A stretch of DNA of 64,000 nucleotides from Jacaranda mimosifolia (Eukaryota; Streptophyta; Magnoliopsida; Lamiales; Bignoniaceae): the NCBI GenBank assembly GCA_018894105.1, contig CM032128.1:24843001-24907000 (forward strand). The letters are read 5' to 3'. Positions within the stretch are counted from its first letter, which is position 1; every line of letters starts with the position of its first letter. The notes beneath the pieces are model-generated. The model saw only the letters and a list, made by a program, of their open reading frames with translations. It was not told the DNA's origin and ran no database searches. Below, one piece after another: positions 36,301-47,520 of the stretch. A program made the position numbers and the translations under genes.

Positions 36301-37792
36301 GTTAACTGATCCTGTTGTAAATTCATAAAGAGTGAGTGGCTGATGTCAGAAGATACTGTAGGAAAATGAATGTTCACTTGCTCATTCTTCTACAATAGAA
36401 GTAATAGAGTACATCGTGAACACTTAAATACTTATTGAATTACTTGCTTTGACCTTCATTTATTCTTTTGATTGCCACGGCACTGGTTACAGGGATTCAA
36501 GAGAGAAACCAGGTTCACATCTAAATCCCCAGCCAATGAGATAGTCAGTAAAATCGAAGAAGCTGCTAAACCTCTTGGTTTTGATGTTCACAAGAAGAAT
36601 TACAAGGTAATAGCGAATATTCTGCAGTAAGGCAATGAATCTATTGTTGTGATATGATATCAAAAACCTTCTATCCATTTCTTTGTGATGATAAGCTTCT
36701 TTTTCCTTCCCAGATGAGGCTTGAGAACATGAAAGCTGGAAGAAAAGGCAACCTCAAAATTGCCACTGAGGTACACAATAAAAATGTTTCAGCTGCTCTT
36801 TTCAAGTTGCATTTCACATATTTGCTGGATAGTGAATGCATTTTATGTGCTTGAATCAGGTTTTTCAAGTTGCCCCTTCTTTGCATATGGTCGAGGTTCG
36901 AAAGGCAAAGGGTGATACTTTGGAGTTCCACAAGGTATACCAGTTTTCCAAAAGTTTTATTTACATTATATTCATCTGAAAAATTTACCATCAAGTTCAT
37001 TTTATTAGTAGATCTAAAAACACCTATACATGCATATAAAGGCTAACCATCAGCGACATATATCCCACTTCCTGATGTACTTCATCCTGCCATCCACTCG
37101 TTATTTGTAATATGATGTGCCATCATAGAACATCTTTCTGAAGGCTTACAATGAATAAAGAAAAGGGAAAAGAGTAACTTTTTTATGGTAAAAAAATTCA
37201 TTCATTGCGGTTATTTCTCAAAAAGAAAATGAAGAAAGCAGAGGGTCTGTTGAGTTGCAAGTATTCAGTTTCACTACTAAGATAAAGGAGACTTACTTCA
37301 CATCCGGAATTGCACAAAAAAGACTAAATCTTTGTCGTTTGAGTCTTTAAGCAATCTAGCCAACCCAATGACTAAATATGCTGTTTTATATTATTTCTTT
37401 CCTAGCTAGGGCTTGAATGAGGTGGTAAATAACGTTTCTCGTAGTTTTTAAATTAGGCTGTCTATAATGATATTCACCTGATTAGCTGTTGAAATGTGGC
37501 CATATCTAGTATATTTTCTTTGCATTAGAGACTTGCATGTGTTGATATCTTCTTCACATAGTTGTGTATTATAGGTGAAGCACAACTAAAAACTAGATCA
37601 GTATGATTCCAAGAATGATACGTTTCTTTTACCACCAAAGCTTCAAAACTCCATAATGTAAGTAATGTGGTATTTTCACTCAGACTTTCAGTTTTTCTGG
37701 TGTTTTTTCATACGCAGTTCTATAAGAACCTTTCGACCTGCCTTGAGGATGTAGTTTGGAAAACTGAAGAGGACATGCAAGAGATGAATTAG
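32744..37792 (+). CDS. CIPK3: CBL-interacting protein kinase (CIPK3/CIPK26 clade), 14 coding exons, 439 aa
   Basis: Coding exons: 32744-32914, 33184-33246, 33564-33635, 33890-33997, 34111-34191, 34550-34603, 34701-34826, 34916-35005, 35674-35796, 35885-35995, 36493-36606, 36714-36770, 36860-36934, 37718-37792. All junctions are GT-AG and all exons are multiples of three. The Ser/Thr kinase domain has GEGTFAKV (20-27), catalytic Lys42 in VALKIL, HRDLK (134-138), DFG (154-156), and an activation loop ending in APE (181-183). The regulatory part has the NAF motif (MNAF, 311-314) that binds calcineurin B-like calcium sensors and a PP2C-interaction segment near RETRF (337-341). CBL-Ca2+ relieves autoinhibition and sends the kinase to membranes. 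The start is the ATG of MSQPKIKRR; an upstream in-frame ATG (32672) lies in the leader intron. Length and sequence fit CIPK3/26 best; exact orthology is an inference. Confidence 0.95.
33275..33345 (+). repeat. Compound microsatellite (CT)n-(C)n-(GT)n in CIPK intron 2
   Basis: A CT-rich stretch, a run of about 14 C and about 16 GT units lie just 3' of coding exon 2. It produces spurious open frames on both strands. Confidence 0.9.
36029..36131 (+). repeat. 36-bp tandem repeat in CIPK intron 10
   Basis: The unit CAATTAATAATGTGATAGAA plus 16 further bases occurs at 36029, 36065 and, partly, 36101, each with a few substitutions. It may vary in copy number between accessions. Confidence 0.8.
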
Positions 37793-38344
37793 AGGTGTCA
37801 ACTTTAATGAAGAGCAGGAATGACACTTTCTGCCTCCAATTGTATAACTGCTGTTTGCCATTCTCTTTTGTGGGAATTTTTTCTCCTGGGAGGGAATTTG
37901 CGTTGAACTGGTGTTTCTCTGGTCGTCCTTGGTATAAAAGTTGGAGAATATAGGTAGTTTCCTGGTGAGATGTGGTTTTTATCTTATTTATATCCTCAGC
38001 CAAATGCAATCTTAACTGTAATTAGGACCTTTCATTTAAGTTACAGAAAGAGAATTAGACTTTTTCTGGTGTAATAGCTATTTCTGCAGATTTCTGGTTT
38101 CAAATACAGTAAATTTACTAAAGAAAAGAAATATAACTGCTGTTGAAAAGTGTCTGAATGCTAGAAATGAACAATATATCTACTGGTAAAAGATGATCTG
38201 AACAAGAGGACTAGCAATAACTATTACTGTCTCCATAGGCAAAAACAGTATTGCAAAATATACAGGCAAAAAAAGAACAGCTCTTTCCAGTTTATACATA
38301 TAGATGTACACCACCCAAGACAAAAAAACTTCAGGAGTCATAAG
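37793..38344. terminator. Convergent 3' untranslated space between CIPK and RLCK genes
   Basis: The CIPK stop (37790-37792) and the first RLCK stop (38345-38347) face each other about 550 bp apart. The strip must hold both 3' UTRs and poly(A) sites, so overlapping antisense transcript ends are likely. No single poly(A) signal could be chosen with confidence. Confidence 0.5.
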
Positions 38345-40787
38345 CTACCTTGATTGCCTAATATCTCTCATTGTTCTATAAGGGCTCAACCTGTCATTCA
38401 TGGTATTATTTTCCTTGTTAGCTTGATGTAAAATTTTGGGGACATCCCTGGACGCCTGGACTTGCTCAACTGCAGCCAAAACCTCCGTCATGGCTGGCCG
38501 ATTCTTTGGATCGATGTTGAGGCATCGCAATGCAATGGCGGCAGCAGCTTGGGCGCCCTTTTTAGAGTACTGACCTCCCAATCTCGAGTCCATGATTCTC
38601 AACACTTTCCTGCTGTCACTTAGGAATGGCTTTGCCCAATCCACCAAGGTTTCTTCAGCACCTCCGGCATTCTCGTCCCCCGTGGCACGTTTGCCAGAGA
38701 GCAGCTCTAGTAAAACAACTCCATAGCTGTATACATCACTCTTTGGAGTCAAATGACCTGTCGCTACATATTCTGGTGCAGCATAGCCTCTAGTGCCCAC
38801 AACCCGGGTTGAAACATGAGTTCTGTCTCCTTTAGGACCCTCCCTTGCAAGCCCAAAGTCCGAAAGCTTTGCATTGAATTCCTATATATAGAAGCAGCAT
38901 GATGATTTCAATAAGTGGGAAGTGACATTAAGGTTGTTACTAGTTAGACCAAGGATTCAAAGCCATACCGAATCAAGAAGTACATTGGATGCCTTTAAGT
39001 CACGGTAGATCACATTGGCATCTAGACTATGTAAGAAGGATATCCCTCTTGCAACATCCACTGCAATACGCATCCGTGTCACCCAAGGCATAAGTTGCAC
39101 TCCTTCTGCACCAATAATGGATTAATCAATAAGTGATAACATCTGTTAAATCACTACAAGAAAGCACTCCTTTACTAACGAAAAAGTGTTCCACTACAAA
39201 TCAAACACAGTTGTAATAGAATTATAATGAATTACTAACGAATTTAAAGATAGGAGCAAAAATATATATAAGTAATGACATTTGTGATGGATATGAAGAG
39301 TCCACTATAAATTTTATAACTCTAAATATTATGAATTGATTTTTCAATAAGTGATGAATTTTTCATTACAAAATTAATTTTGTGATACACTTCATTCTCA
39401 TAATTAATATGTGACGAAGCATAGAGTAACAGATTTGTAAAACAAATCCTTTGTGACAGATTTTATTAAATTTGGGTTTTTGTCGTTGGTAAATGGATGT
39501 TTTCTCGAAATGAAGTGACTAAATTCAGAAGGGAAACCACTCACTTCTAAATAGATGATTCTCCAAGCTTCCTTTTGGCATGTACTCATAGACTAAAAGC
39601 TGATTCTCAGATTCTTGACAGTAGCCAATGAGCTTCACAAGATTTTCATGCCGCAGCATACCCAAGTAGTTAACTTCTGTCTGTCAAAGACAAGGGATAT
39701 AACAAAGTCTCAAGTCATCACTGTACTATGAAATTGGTTAACAGAAACATTCTTTTTAAAATGTGGTTGGAGGTCTGATGTACATACAAGCCATTCCCTG
39801 TGACCTTGAAAGCTTTCTGGCTTGAGTTTCTTGACGGCCACTACCATCCCAGTTCCCGGTTTGCTAGGGGCGAATGTGTGCTCGTCTATCCATCCTTTGA
39901 AGACATAACCAAAGCCCCCCTCACCAAGAAGGCTATCAGACCGGAAGTTCCTAGTGGCATTCCTGAGATCGCTGAAGGTAAAGGATTTCAGGTTGCTGGA
40001 AAGACCTTTTGATGCTAAGATTGCACTGCATAAGCATTCTGAATGATTTTGCTGGTTTGAAGAAAAGGATTGGCTCTGTTCTGTATTGCCAGTCGGCCGC
40101 TTATTATCTGAAAAAATGAATTGTAACTTAAGTGAATTATGCTTTTTGGAAAGACAATATGCATTGAAAGAACGAACAGAAGATACAAAACAGGATCAGA
40201 AACGCTTCAAAATAAAGTTGAAATCCTTGGTTGCAAAAACAATTACTTGTTTGGCCTGACTTCCATAATACAGAGCAAAGATTAAAAAAGTAAACACCTT
40301 TGGGTTTCCGACCATATTGGGAAGAAATAATTTATCAGACAATAACTTATCCAAATGAATTCAAAAGTATAAATTGCAGCAGTTGTTAGAGTTTTCCAGT
40401 TCTGCAGAATTTGTACCAAGCACAGTTGCACTCATGAAAAGACACCCTCAAAACTGGTATCATACACCTTGCAAGACTTTAGCATAGAATTCAGACAACC
40501 TCCAGAGGAACGAAAGGCGTATAGAATGAATGTGAAGGACATACAGATACCTTTAAGATTAGTAATGTATGAAACCAACTTGTTGATGTGCATTGTAAGA
40601 GGAGTGCAGAGCTCCCAGTACCAGTTGTACATATATATATATATATAACCATAAAATCCCATTCAAAAATCGAAACATTGAAAGAGCACATATATAAAAA
40701 CAATTTCTGTCCAGAAGAGTCTTTACCTAAGAATTGTCCGGAAGAAGCATGAGCTAGTTTAGCAGGTTTTCCCAGGCAAAGCCCCAT
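38345..40787 (-). CDS. Receptor-like cytoplasmic kinase VII (PBL type), paralogue 1, 5 coding exons, 396 aa
   Basis: Exons in coding order: 40787-40727, 40107-39788, 39680-39545, 39105-38969, 38881-38345, all joined by GT-AG introns with consistent phases. The protein starts [10 protein letters not shown], so Gly2 and Cys4 are candidate myristoylation and palmitoylation sites for plasma-membrane attachment. A variable linker leads to the kinase domain: GEGGFG (82-87), Lys113 in VVAVKK, IYRDLK (Y206-R207-D208; Tyr for His is usual in this subfamily), DFG (226-228), and APE (253-255) after the HVSTRVVGT activation segment. NHLFRKG and DPKNRP are subfamily landmarks. Such kinases act below immune and growth receptors; the partner here is unknown. 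Intron 3 carries a CACTA-type miniature element. It faces the CIPK gene tail to tail and has a close paralogue at 52641-55159. Confidence 0.93.
39152..39517. mobile_element. CACTA-type miniature element in RLCK intron 3
   Basis: Begins CACTACAAGAAAGCACTCCTTTACTAACG and its right end, complemented, begins CACTTCATTTCGAGAAAACATCCATTTACCAACG. The two align over about 30 bp with a small gap. Internal sequence has short TGACGAA/TTCGTTA-like repeats. The flanking trinucleotides AAT and ACT match at two of three positions. The element occupies most of the 439-bp intron; the paralogous intron (53449-53582) is only 134 bp and has no such insert. Confidence 0.75.
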
Positions 40788-43066
40788 CACAGAAAGACTT
40801 CAAAAACTTTCACCTCAAGATATTGAAAAAAGAAAAAAGAGAAGGATTGGAATTTCAAGAGGAGGCAGATGGAGAAGACTGCAATTGCAAGAATATTATT
40901 TGTGAACCCATTGTTTGGTGTGGACACTACTACAGTAGAAGAAGAATTGGTTTTGGTGGGGGGTGGGGGGAGGGTCTTTAGTCAAGGCTGAGGAAAATCT
41001 TCATTGAAAATGATGACATAGACTGCCAATTTAATTATTCGCTTTTCATTTTCCCAAAAGAGGTACAAACTAGTATGTACAAGATTTATTTAATAATGGA
41101 AGCAATAGGTTTTGACTGCAATTAGCTTGGAATTCAGATGTTCAACAGGCTGACCAATCCAAATTCAGTAAAGACAAAAATATAGAGAGGTAGGTTTAGA
41201 CTTTGCATTAGCATGTGGATGATCTGTTATTCTGTTTCAAACAGTCCCTGGATCTTATTAATTTTCACATACATTAAGATTAAGGAGGTGCCTTAGCTTA
41301 GAGATATGTCTTGTCCCGTGTGTATTTCAAACTGACTTTGCATGGTTTGGTCTGGTCTGGCCAGTACAGCGGTTGGGGAACCATCAACCATGTAGCATAA
41401 AAGTCAATTCATCTTTTTGGGTTTTTCTATGGTCCTAATAGATTAGTTTTTACCCATTGTCGCCTTTGTTTAATAAACAAAAAAAAAAAAATTAGAACAA
41501 TTGTCCTTTTTTAAATTAAATTTCTTATTTATCCTTTTAGCTTGTTGAATCCTAATATCTAAATTATTTATTATCTCTTTTATTTTTTTCAATTTTTCAC
41601 ATTCCAAATACTTCTTTTGATTAATAATAATAATAATAATAATAAATTAAATTAATATTTATTAGTATTATGTATTATTATTAGTAATATTATAATATAA
41701 TCAATACTACATATTATGAATATAATTAAAATTATTATAATATAATTTTTATTATTATTAATATAATAATTATTATTGATTATAATAGTATCACTATAAA
41801 TGTATATTAATATTTTACTAATATATTATTAAATATTAATAATAATGAGTATATGACTAATATTAGTATCAATTATATATACACATATATTTATATATAC
41901 ATATATACATACATATATATATATATACATACCGTCGTTGCTGCCCGTCCCTATTGCAGAACCCCTCCCCCACCAACCACCTGGGCTACCATGGCCGGTT
42001 GGCCATGGCAGCCACCTGGCCAGGCGGCTTCCGGGGTGAGGGGTGCAGAGATGTTTGGGGGATTTTCCTTTCCTTTTTTTCTTTTCACTTTTATTTTATT
42101 TATTTTTTATTTATATATATAAAGTTATTTAAATTTTTTTATTTCTTAACTATTATAAATTGTACATATTTATATAAATATATGTGATATATAACTACTT
42201 CAAAATTCATGTTGCCACCTAAGCAATAAAAATAATGAAATAAGTCAATTAATTAAATATATCAACTAATTTTTTTGCCAACATAGCAAAAAAAAAACTA
42301 TGAATGTGCCAACTTAGCAAAATGCCCAACTTCAGAACCTTCCGGCATCCACATAACATTTCCGGCCAAATTTCAAATTTCAACGACTTTCAGACTAAAT
42401 GTGCAATTTTTTTTTAACTTATAAGACTAAATTTGAAATTGCGTAACATATAAAATAAAATTGAAAGTCGGGAAATTTTATAGGACGAAAAAAAATACTT
42501 TTCCCGAAATAAAAATTTATAAGATCGATATTTTTTACTAAATGAAAAATTAAATTACTTTAATTTTTTTGTTCAGACAAACAAAGGGTATTTTCATAAT
42601 AATAAAATTTTGAACGAATGGTAAATAAGGAATTTCAAAGAGAACAATAAAAATATTAAATTGTCTGATTAAATTTTGTTTATTTTTAGAATAAACATAT
42701 TCTAAGGTAGATATTGATTTAGTTGTAAATCAACGATAACAAAGTACTTGCATGATAATAGATAAAACGAGAGGTTGGGACTATAGAAAACCCCAATTTT
42801 CTTACTACAGAGGTTACTTGCCACCTGCAACGTTAAAGTCTGTCCTACAAATGTGTTACACGGAAAAAGAAAAGAAAATTACGGTAATAACATGTAAAAT
42901 AGTTACTTAATTCTATTCAAAAGCGAGGTTCGAGCTTCCATCAATAATTGATGTTCAAGCTTTTTTACGATCTTAGTTGTGAAACAATTACTTCCATTCA
43001 TGATTGATTTTGTATTATTGATGAGTTCTTTGAGCATCAAATATTGTTCCATCCTAATTTTTTTAC

Positions 43067-43099
<33 letters not shown>

Positions 43100-43200
43100 G
43101 AAGACAAACAATTTTGCTTAATAAGTTTATATGCTAGTCCTCTATTTTTCCAACTTTTTTAATTATTAAAAATTAAACAAATAGTATCGCATTAATCTCA
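40788..43200. other. Region upstream of RLCK paralogue 1: promoter side, then AT-rich repeats
   Basis: A G-rich tract (40955-40974) lies about 170 bp upstream of the start codon, on the template-side strand. A TAA microsatellite starts near 41623. A GC-rich islet (41935-42060) with CCATGGCCGGTTGGCCATGG symmetry sits between TA-rich runs. AAAAG repeats lie at 43077-43100. No genes were recognised; open frames near 41853-42187 come from the repeats. Confidence 0.5.
41935..42060. other. GC-rich islet with GGCC inverted repeats
   Basis: A compact GC-rich segment in (TA)-rich surroundings. CCATGGCCGG (41990-41999) faces TTGGCCATGG (42000-42009), giving a hairpin-prone core, followed by GCCACCTGGCCAGGCGGC. 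It resembles the islet at 11112-11295. Confidence 0.5.
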
Positions 43201-43679
43201 CACTACAAGAAAGGACAAATTAGTGACAAAATAATAAGTGACAATACAAAAGTTATTACTAATTATATATATAAATATGATAAAATATTTTGTTTTGTCA
43301 CCTTAATAAATTTTACAAATTAAATAGTACCAAAAATAGTATTTAAATTGTTACTATTAACAATTAGTAACATACCTATGGTGGCAACTTAATAACAGTC
43401 TCACAAATTTTTATTGTTACTAAATTGTAACCATAAGAGTGTCATTAATTGTTAATGATGACAACTTAAAACATTAGTTTTTCTTACTATTAAACTATAT
43501 TGTAACAAAATAGGGATTGTCATCACTCAATAAACATCATTAATAACAAGATAAAAGCTATTATCACTTTATACATATCATTAGAGTGATAATTTTTACT
43601 TTGATACTTATTATTTTGTCACTAATATTATATTCTTTTTTTTTTTTTAATAGTGAATCATGCGTTACTTGTGTTAGTG
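43201..43679. mobile_element. CACTA-type miniature element
   Basis: Starts CACTACAAGAAAGGACAAATTAGTGACA and ends CTTGTGTTAGTG, whose complement CACTAACACAAG approximates the left end. Inside, AGTGACAA and GTCACT/GTTACTA motifs recur in both orientations, typical of CACTA subterminal regions. It is about 479 bp and non-coding. The target duplication is not clear. Confidence 0.65.
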
Positions 43680-46369
43680 TGTTATTACAACTAGGTAGTA
43701 TAGCTCCCTATCCGGCCAAGAAATTTCAGATTTTGATGTGATATATAGATAGGAAGATCCTTGTAAAATTGTCCAATATCACACATTTGTTGAGTATTTG
43801 TAAGAGGGTTCGACCTGGAAAAAAATGTCCAAAAGCAGGTTGGTTTTTCAAACTTCCCTGTCAACCCTTTGAACATTCTTCTTTTAGGTTATCAATTTCA
43901 GATTTAGGTGCCTATATATGTCTTTTAACTCTAAAAAGTTTGATGCGTTTGGCAGTACATTATGATTGAGCTCTTCAAGAAAAGCCTTAAAACATATTTA
44001 TATATATATTAATTGTAAGAGCAGCCCATGTTTTTCTGGATTGGGATTTTCAGTATATTGGAATCTTCTTTTTATTACAAGCACAAGCGGACCAAAAAGG
44101 TCTAGTAATTATATAATCAGTTGGATATATATAATCCGAAACATCTATTGAGATAGTTTATTATTTTATTTATACCCTGGTATTTTCTTATAACATTGAA
44201 GAATTAATTGTTTGAAATTTTTATTAAAATTGAACAATTCAAAATTTTATTTCCTAAATTTGGGCGATGAAGGCAACGTAGCGAATGAAACGTTTGCCCT
44301 TAACAAAAATACTTGACTTTTAAGTATCATATAGAAATTAGAATTTAATTATATCTTCCGTCCCTATGGGATGGCATAATTATCAATTCATCCTCTTTAT
44401 ATTACATATAATTGCAAAAATCTCCACTCTAAATTGGATCAGCTAAAAAAACTAAACAATAGTTGATGTATTTAGAAACAACATTTTCTCACTGGTACCT
44501 TTAGAGAGAGAGAGAGAGAGAGAACTGAGTGAGAGAAAATAGAAAAGAAAAAAAAATAAAAAAAGAAACAAAAACAAAGAGAAAATTTTATAACTAAATC
44601 TACTTTTTTTTACAGTATATCACTTTTTAATATATTTATCTTAAAAGACTAGAAATACTTGAAGAAATTATCTTTTCTTTGACACATGCAAGAATGATAA
44701 TAAGTAAACTATATATTCAAAAAATAAAAACATAATCATCTAACGGCTAACTTTTTAATCCTAAAAAACTTATATTTTCATTAGAACTTATATTTGGAAC
44801 AATATTTTGTTATATACGAGGACGGATGCATAAATAAAAATTTGGAATTGGAGGAAAAATATAAAATTTAATATAAAATTTATAAATTCATAATATATAT
44901 ATATATATATATATATCAAAGTTAGGTTCAACACTTTTCCTCTCTTAAAATTCATCCACGATCAAATTAGTATTAATCAATGCCAAAAATTTTAATAATA
45001 TTATAAGAATAACAATTAATATATTTAATCTTATTCTTTTCACAAGACCTAAAAGCACATTTAAACTCCGCTTACTTTCAATGGAAAGATACATCAAATC
45101 AGTAACATATATTTTATAATATATTTTATAATGCATATAAAGAAACACCTAAAATATATAAAATTACAAAATAAAGATAATATATATTATTCTAAGTAAA
45201 TAATAATAAAAAAAAAAAGAATCAACAAATTTCATGTTAATGATAAACAAAAATCAGAAAAAAAAATTATTTTTAAAATACTCACTTACCTTTGACTTTG
45301 TATCTCGATCTTATATGTTTGTTATGTAAGTCTTGAAAAAGTTTTGTTTGACTAAATCTCAATAAATATGTTTTTAAATAAATAAAACTCACATATTCGA
45401 CACCCTTAGTTATCATCTAACAATGTAAATAAATATCAAATGCTATTTAAAAAATTAATATTGCAACAAAAAAAATAAATATTTATTTTATTTACTTAAT
45501 ACTATAAAAAATTTAGCATATATTGTTAAAAAAGTCTGATAGGCACGATAGGTTTCTATAATAAGAAGAAAAGTAAAGAGGAGGAATTGATAATTTGATT
45601 ATTTCAAAAGAAATGTAATTATATTAATTAACCCTATAAACTAAGAGTAAGTGGGGGTGAGGAAAATATACATCCAAAACATTCCCTAGAAATATCTTCT
45701 AATTTTCAACTTTTAATACCTGCAGCAATAAGAACTTTGCTGGTGAAGTTTTTTTAGGAGTTGATTATTATGCAAACAACTAATTATGAATTCAAAGCCA
45801 TTATGCATTTGAAATGATCTTTTTCAATAAGTTATGTAGATGTTGATCAACGCTTATCGCAATAATTGAATTTAGAATTCATATTGTTGGGATAGTTAAT
45901 ATAATAAAGAAAGACATTAAAAGTTTTTAATCTGTTTGTTAATCTCTGCAATAGAATTAATTAATTAATCCATGGAAGGAAAAGTCTTGGAGAAACAACG
46001 GAGGTATTTTCTTTGGATACGTTTTCTTTTTCTCTGGACTGGGTCCTAACCACGACTTTGTATAGTTCATACGTAAAATAAAAAGGTAGTTCTATTTTGA
46101 AAGCGACGTTTCAAACAAAGGGCATAAATTAAATACGACTATATATGTTTAAAAGAATAAGGTTGTTGTCATTGCAAAGACCAGAACTTTAAGGAAATTA
46201 CCAGGATTTTACTCAATTCATTGAACGCATATGTGGTAATGGGAAAGGGACTGATCAGAAACATCATCATATTTCATATTTCATATCGATCTCGATCGTC
46301 TTTAATTGACGTGGTGAGAAGTTTGACGAATCAATTGGTTTCTTACTTGTTTACTTGATTCAAGTACAC
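43680..46369. other. Intergenic spacer, no gene recognised
   Basis: AT-rich, with a (GA)n microsatellite (44503-44523) and a (TA)n run (44895-44915). Short open frames lack any similarity I recognise. Confidence 0.5.
44503..44523 (+). repeat. (GA)n microsatellite
   Basis: About ten GA units, followed by a purine-rich A/G stretch to about 44585. Confidence 0.9.
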
Positions 46370-46489
46370 TGCTAAAGAATGGACCTTGAGTCTAACTTAA
46401 CCCCAAAAGCTAGCTCATGAGGTGAGAATTGTCCAAGATCATATATAGATACCACAATTTATTTATTTCACCGATGTGGGACACTAACA
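46370..46489 (-). repeat. TRIM 3' LTR (minus orientation)
   Basis: 120 bp from TGCTAAAG to CTAACA on the plus strand. It differs from the other LTR by a modest number of substitutions (for example GATCATATAT against AATACCATATAT-type text), so the insertion is not recent. Confidence 0.88.
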
Positions 46490-46597
46490 CACCCTGCGCA
46501 TGCTCAGGAATGAACATCTGGAGCGTGGAATGACATGAAATGGGTGGCCCAACAACATTGGCTAACCCAACATCGGGAATGGATGGCTCCGATACCA

Positions 46598-46717
46598 TGT
46601 TAAAGAATGGATCTTGAGCCTAACTCAACCCTAAATGCTAGCTCATGAGGTGATAATTGCCCAATACCATATATAGATACCACAATTTATTTATTTCACC
46701 AATGTGGGACACTAACA
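46598..46717 (-). repeat. TRIM 5' LTR (minus orientation)
   Basis: 120 bp from TGTTAAAG to CTAACA on the plus strand; the primer-binding site abuts it at 46597. Confidence 0.88.
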
Positions 46718-47071
46718 TACACCAATTCAATCTACTCACTTCTTTGGGCAAAAGATTACTTAATATTAATTTTTGAATATTACAAAATTGATTCACCTTC
46801 TTTATATATGTATTTCACCAATGACTCTTGTTATAGATTTGTTTCCCTTTTAATAGACTAATCAAATTTTCTGATTCTTATTCTCATATTTTCGACTAAT
46901 ATAAATCACAGGTGGAATTTTGGGATTAATATTTTTCAAATTTAGAGTAATGTCGTAATTTTTGAATTGGTCAAAGAAGAGAACAATCAATTTAAATTTA
47001 CTTATGTAAAAAAGAAAACTTAAAACAATTAATTTCTTCTTGAGGTACCAACAATTAGAAGAAGAAGAAAA

Positions 47072-47520
47072 GCTTTGCTTGGTTGCGACATTTTGGTTGA
47101 ACTGTGGAAAATATTTCGAGAGAAATGTATTTTGCAAAGCAGATAGCAAGAATGTGATAGTTGTTTGTTTTTGTTTTGAGGTTGTTGGAGAATGTTTTGG
47201 AATAAAATTGTTTGTATAGAAGTGTGTTGGGATGAAACAAATTTTACTGTAGATATCGCATTAATCACTTTTTTTTTTCTTGGATTAAATAAATTTTATA
47301 ATTGTGTATATATAAGTAAATGATTAGTATATGTATATATATATATATATATATAGGTGGAGTGATTGGTATATATGCATATACTTTAGGAGGAAATTGA
47401 GGAACTTTGGGATATAATTTTATGTGTTTTGGATTAAAAAATTGAGGAATGTAACCTTTTTTTTTATTATTTAATTTTGAGAGTTAAAAAATATTTTAGA
47501 AATTTTCATTCAAACAAAGC
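47072..47520. mobile_element. PIF/Harbinger-type MITE
   Basis: Starts GCTTTGCTTGGTTGCGAC and ends TTCAAACAAAGC, inverted termini. It shares GAACTGTGGAAAATATTT and the GAGAGTTAAAAAATATTTTAG right part with the units at 25409 and 29931. TAA follows the right end; the left TAA/TTA has changed to AAA. Confidence 0.75.

Larger units (their letters stand above)
46370..46717 (-). mobile_element. Complete TRIM (terminal-repeat retrotransposon in miniature)
   Basis: Two direct 120-bp terminal repeats (46370-46489 and 46598-46717) begin TG and end CA and are strongly similar. They enclose only 108 bp. On the minus strand the 5' LTR ends ...TTTAACA and is followed at once by TGGTATCGGAGCC (46597-46585), one mismatch from the usual primer site for initiator Met-tRNA. 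The element is flanked by a perfect 5-bp duplication TACAC (46365-46369 and 46718-46722), as left by a retroviral-type integrase. It has no coding capacity, so reverse transcription and integration must come from another element. The open frame at 46410-46598 is part of it and not a gene. Confidence 0.92.

Noticed and set aside
41853..42187. Frames with alternating Ile/Tyr/Thr runs
   Set aside because: They translate TA-rich microsatellites next to a GC islet.
46410..46598. Minus-strand 62-codon frame
   Set aside because: It runs through the TRIM internal region and one LTR; TRIMs do not encode proteins.
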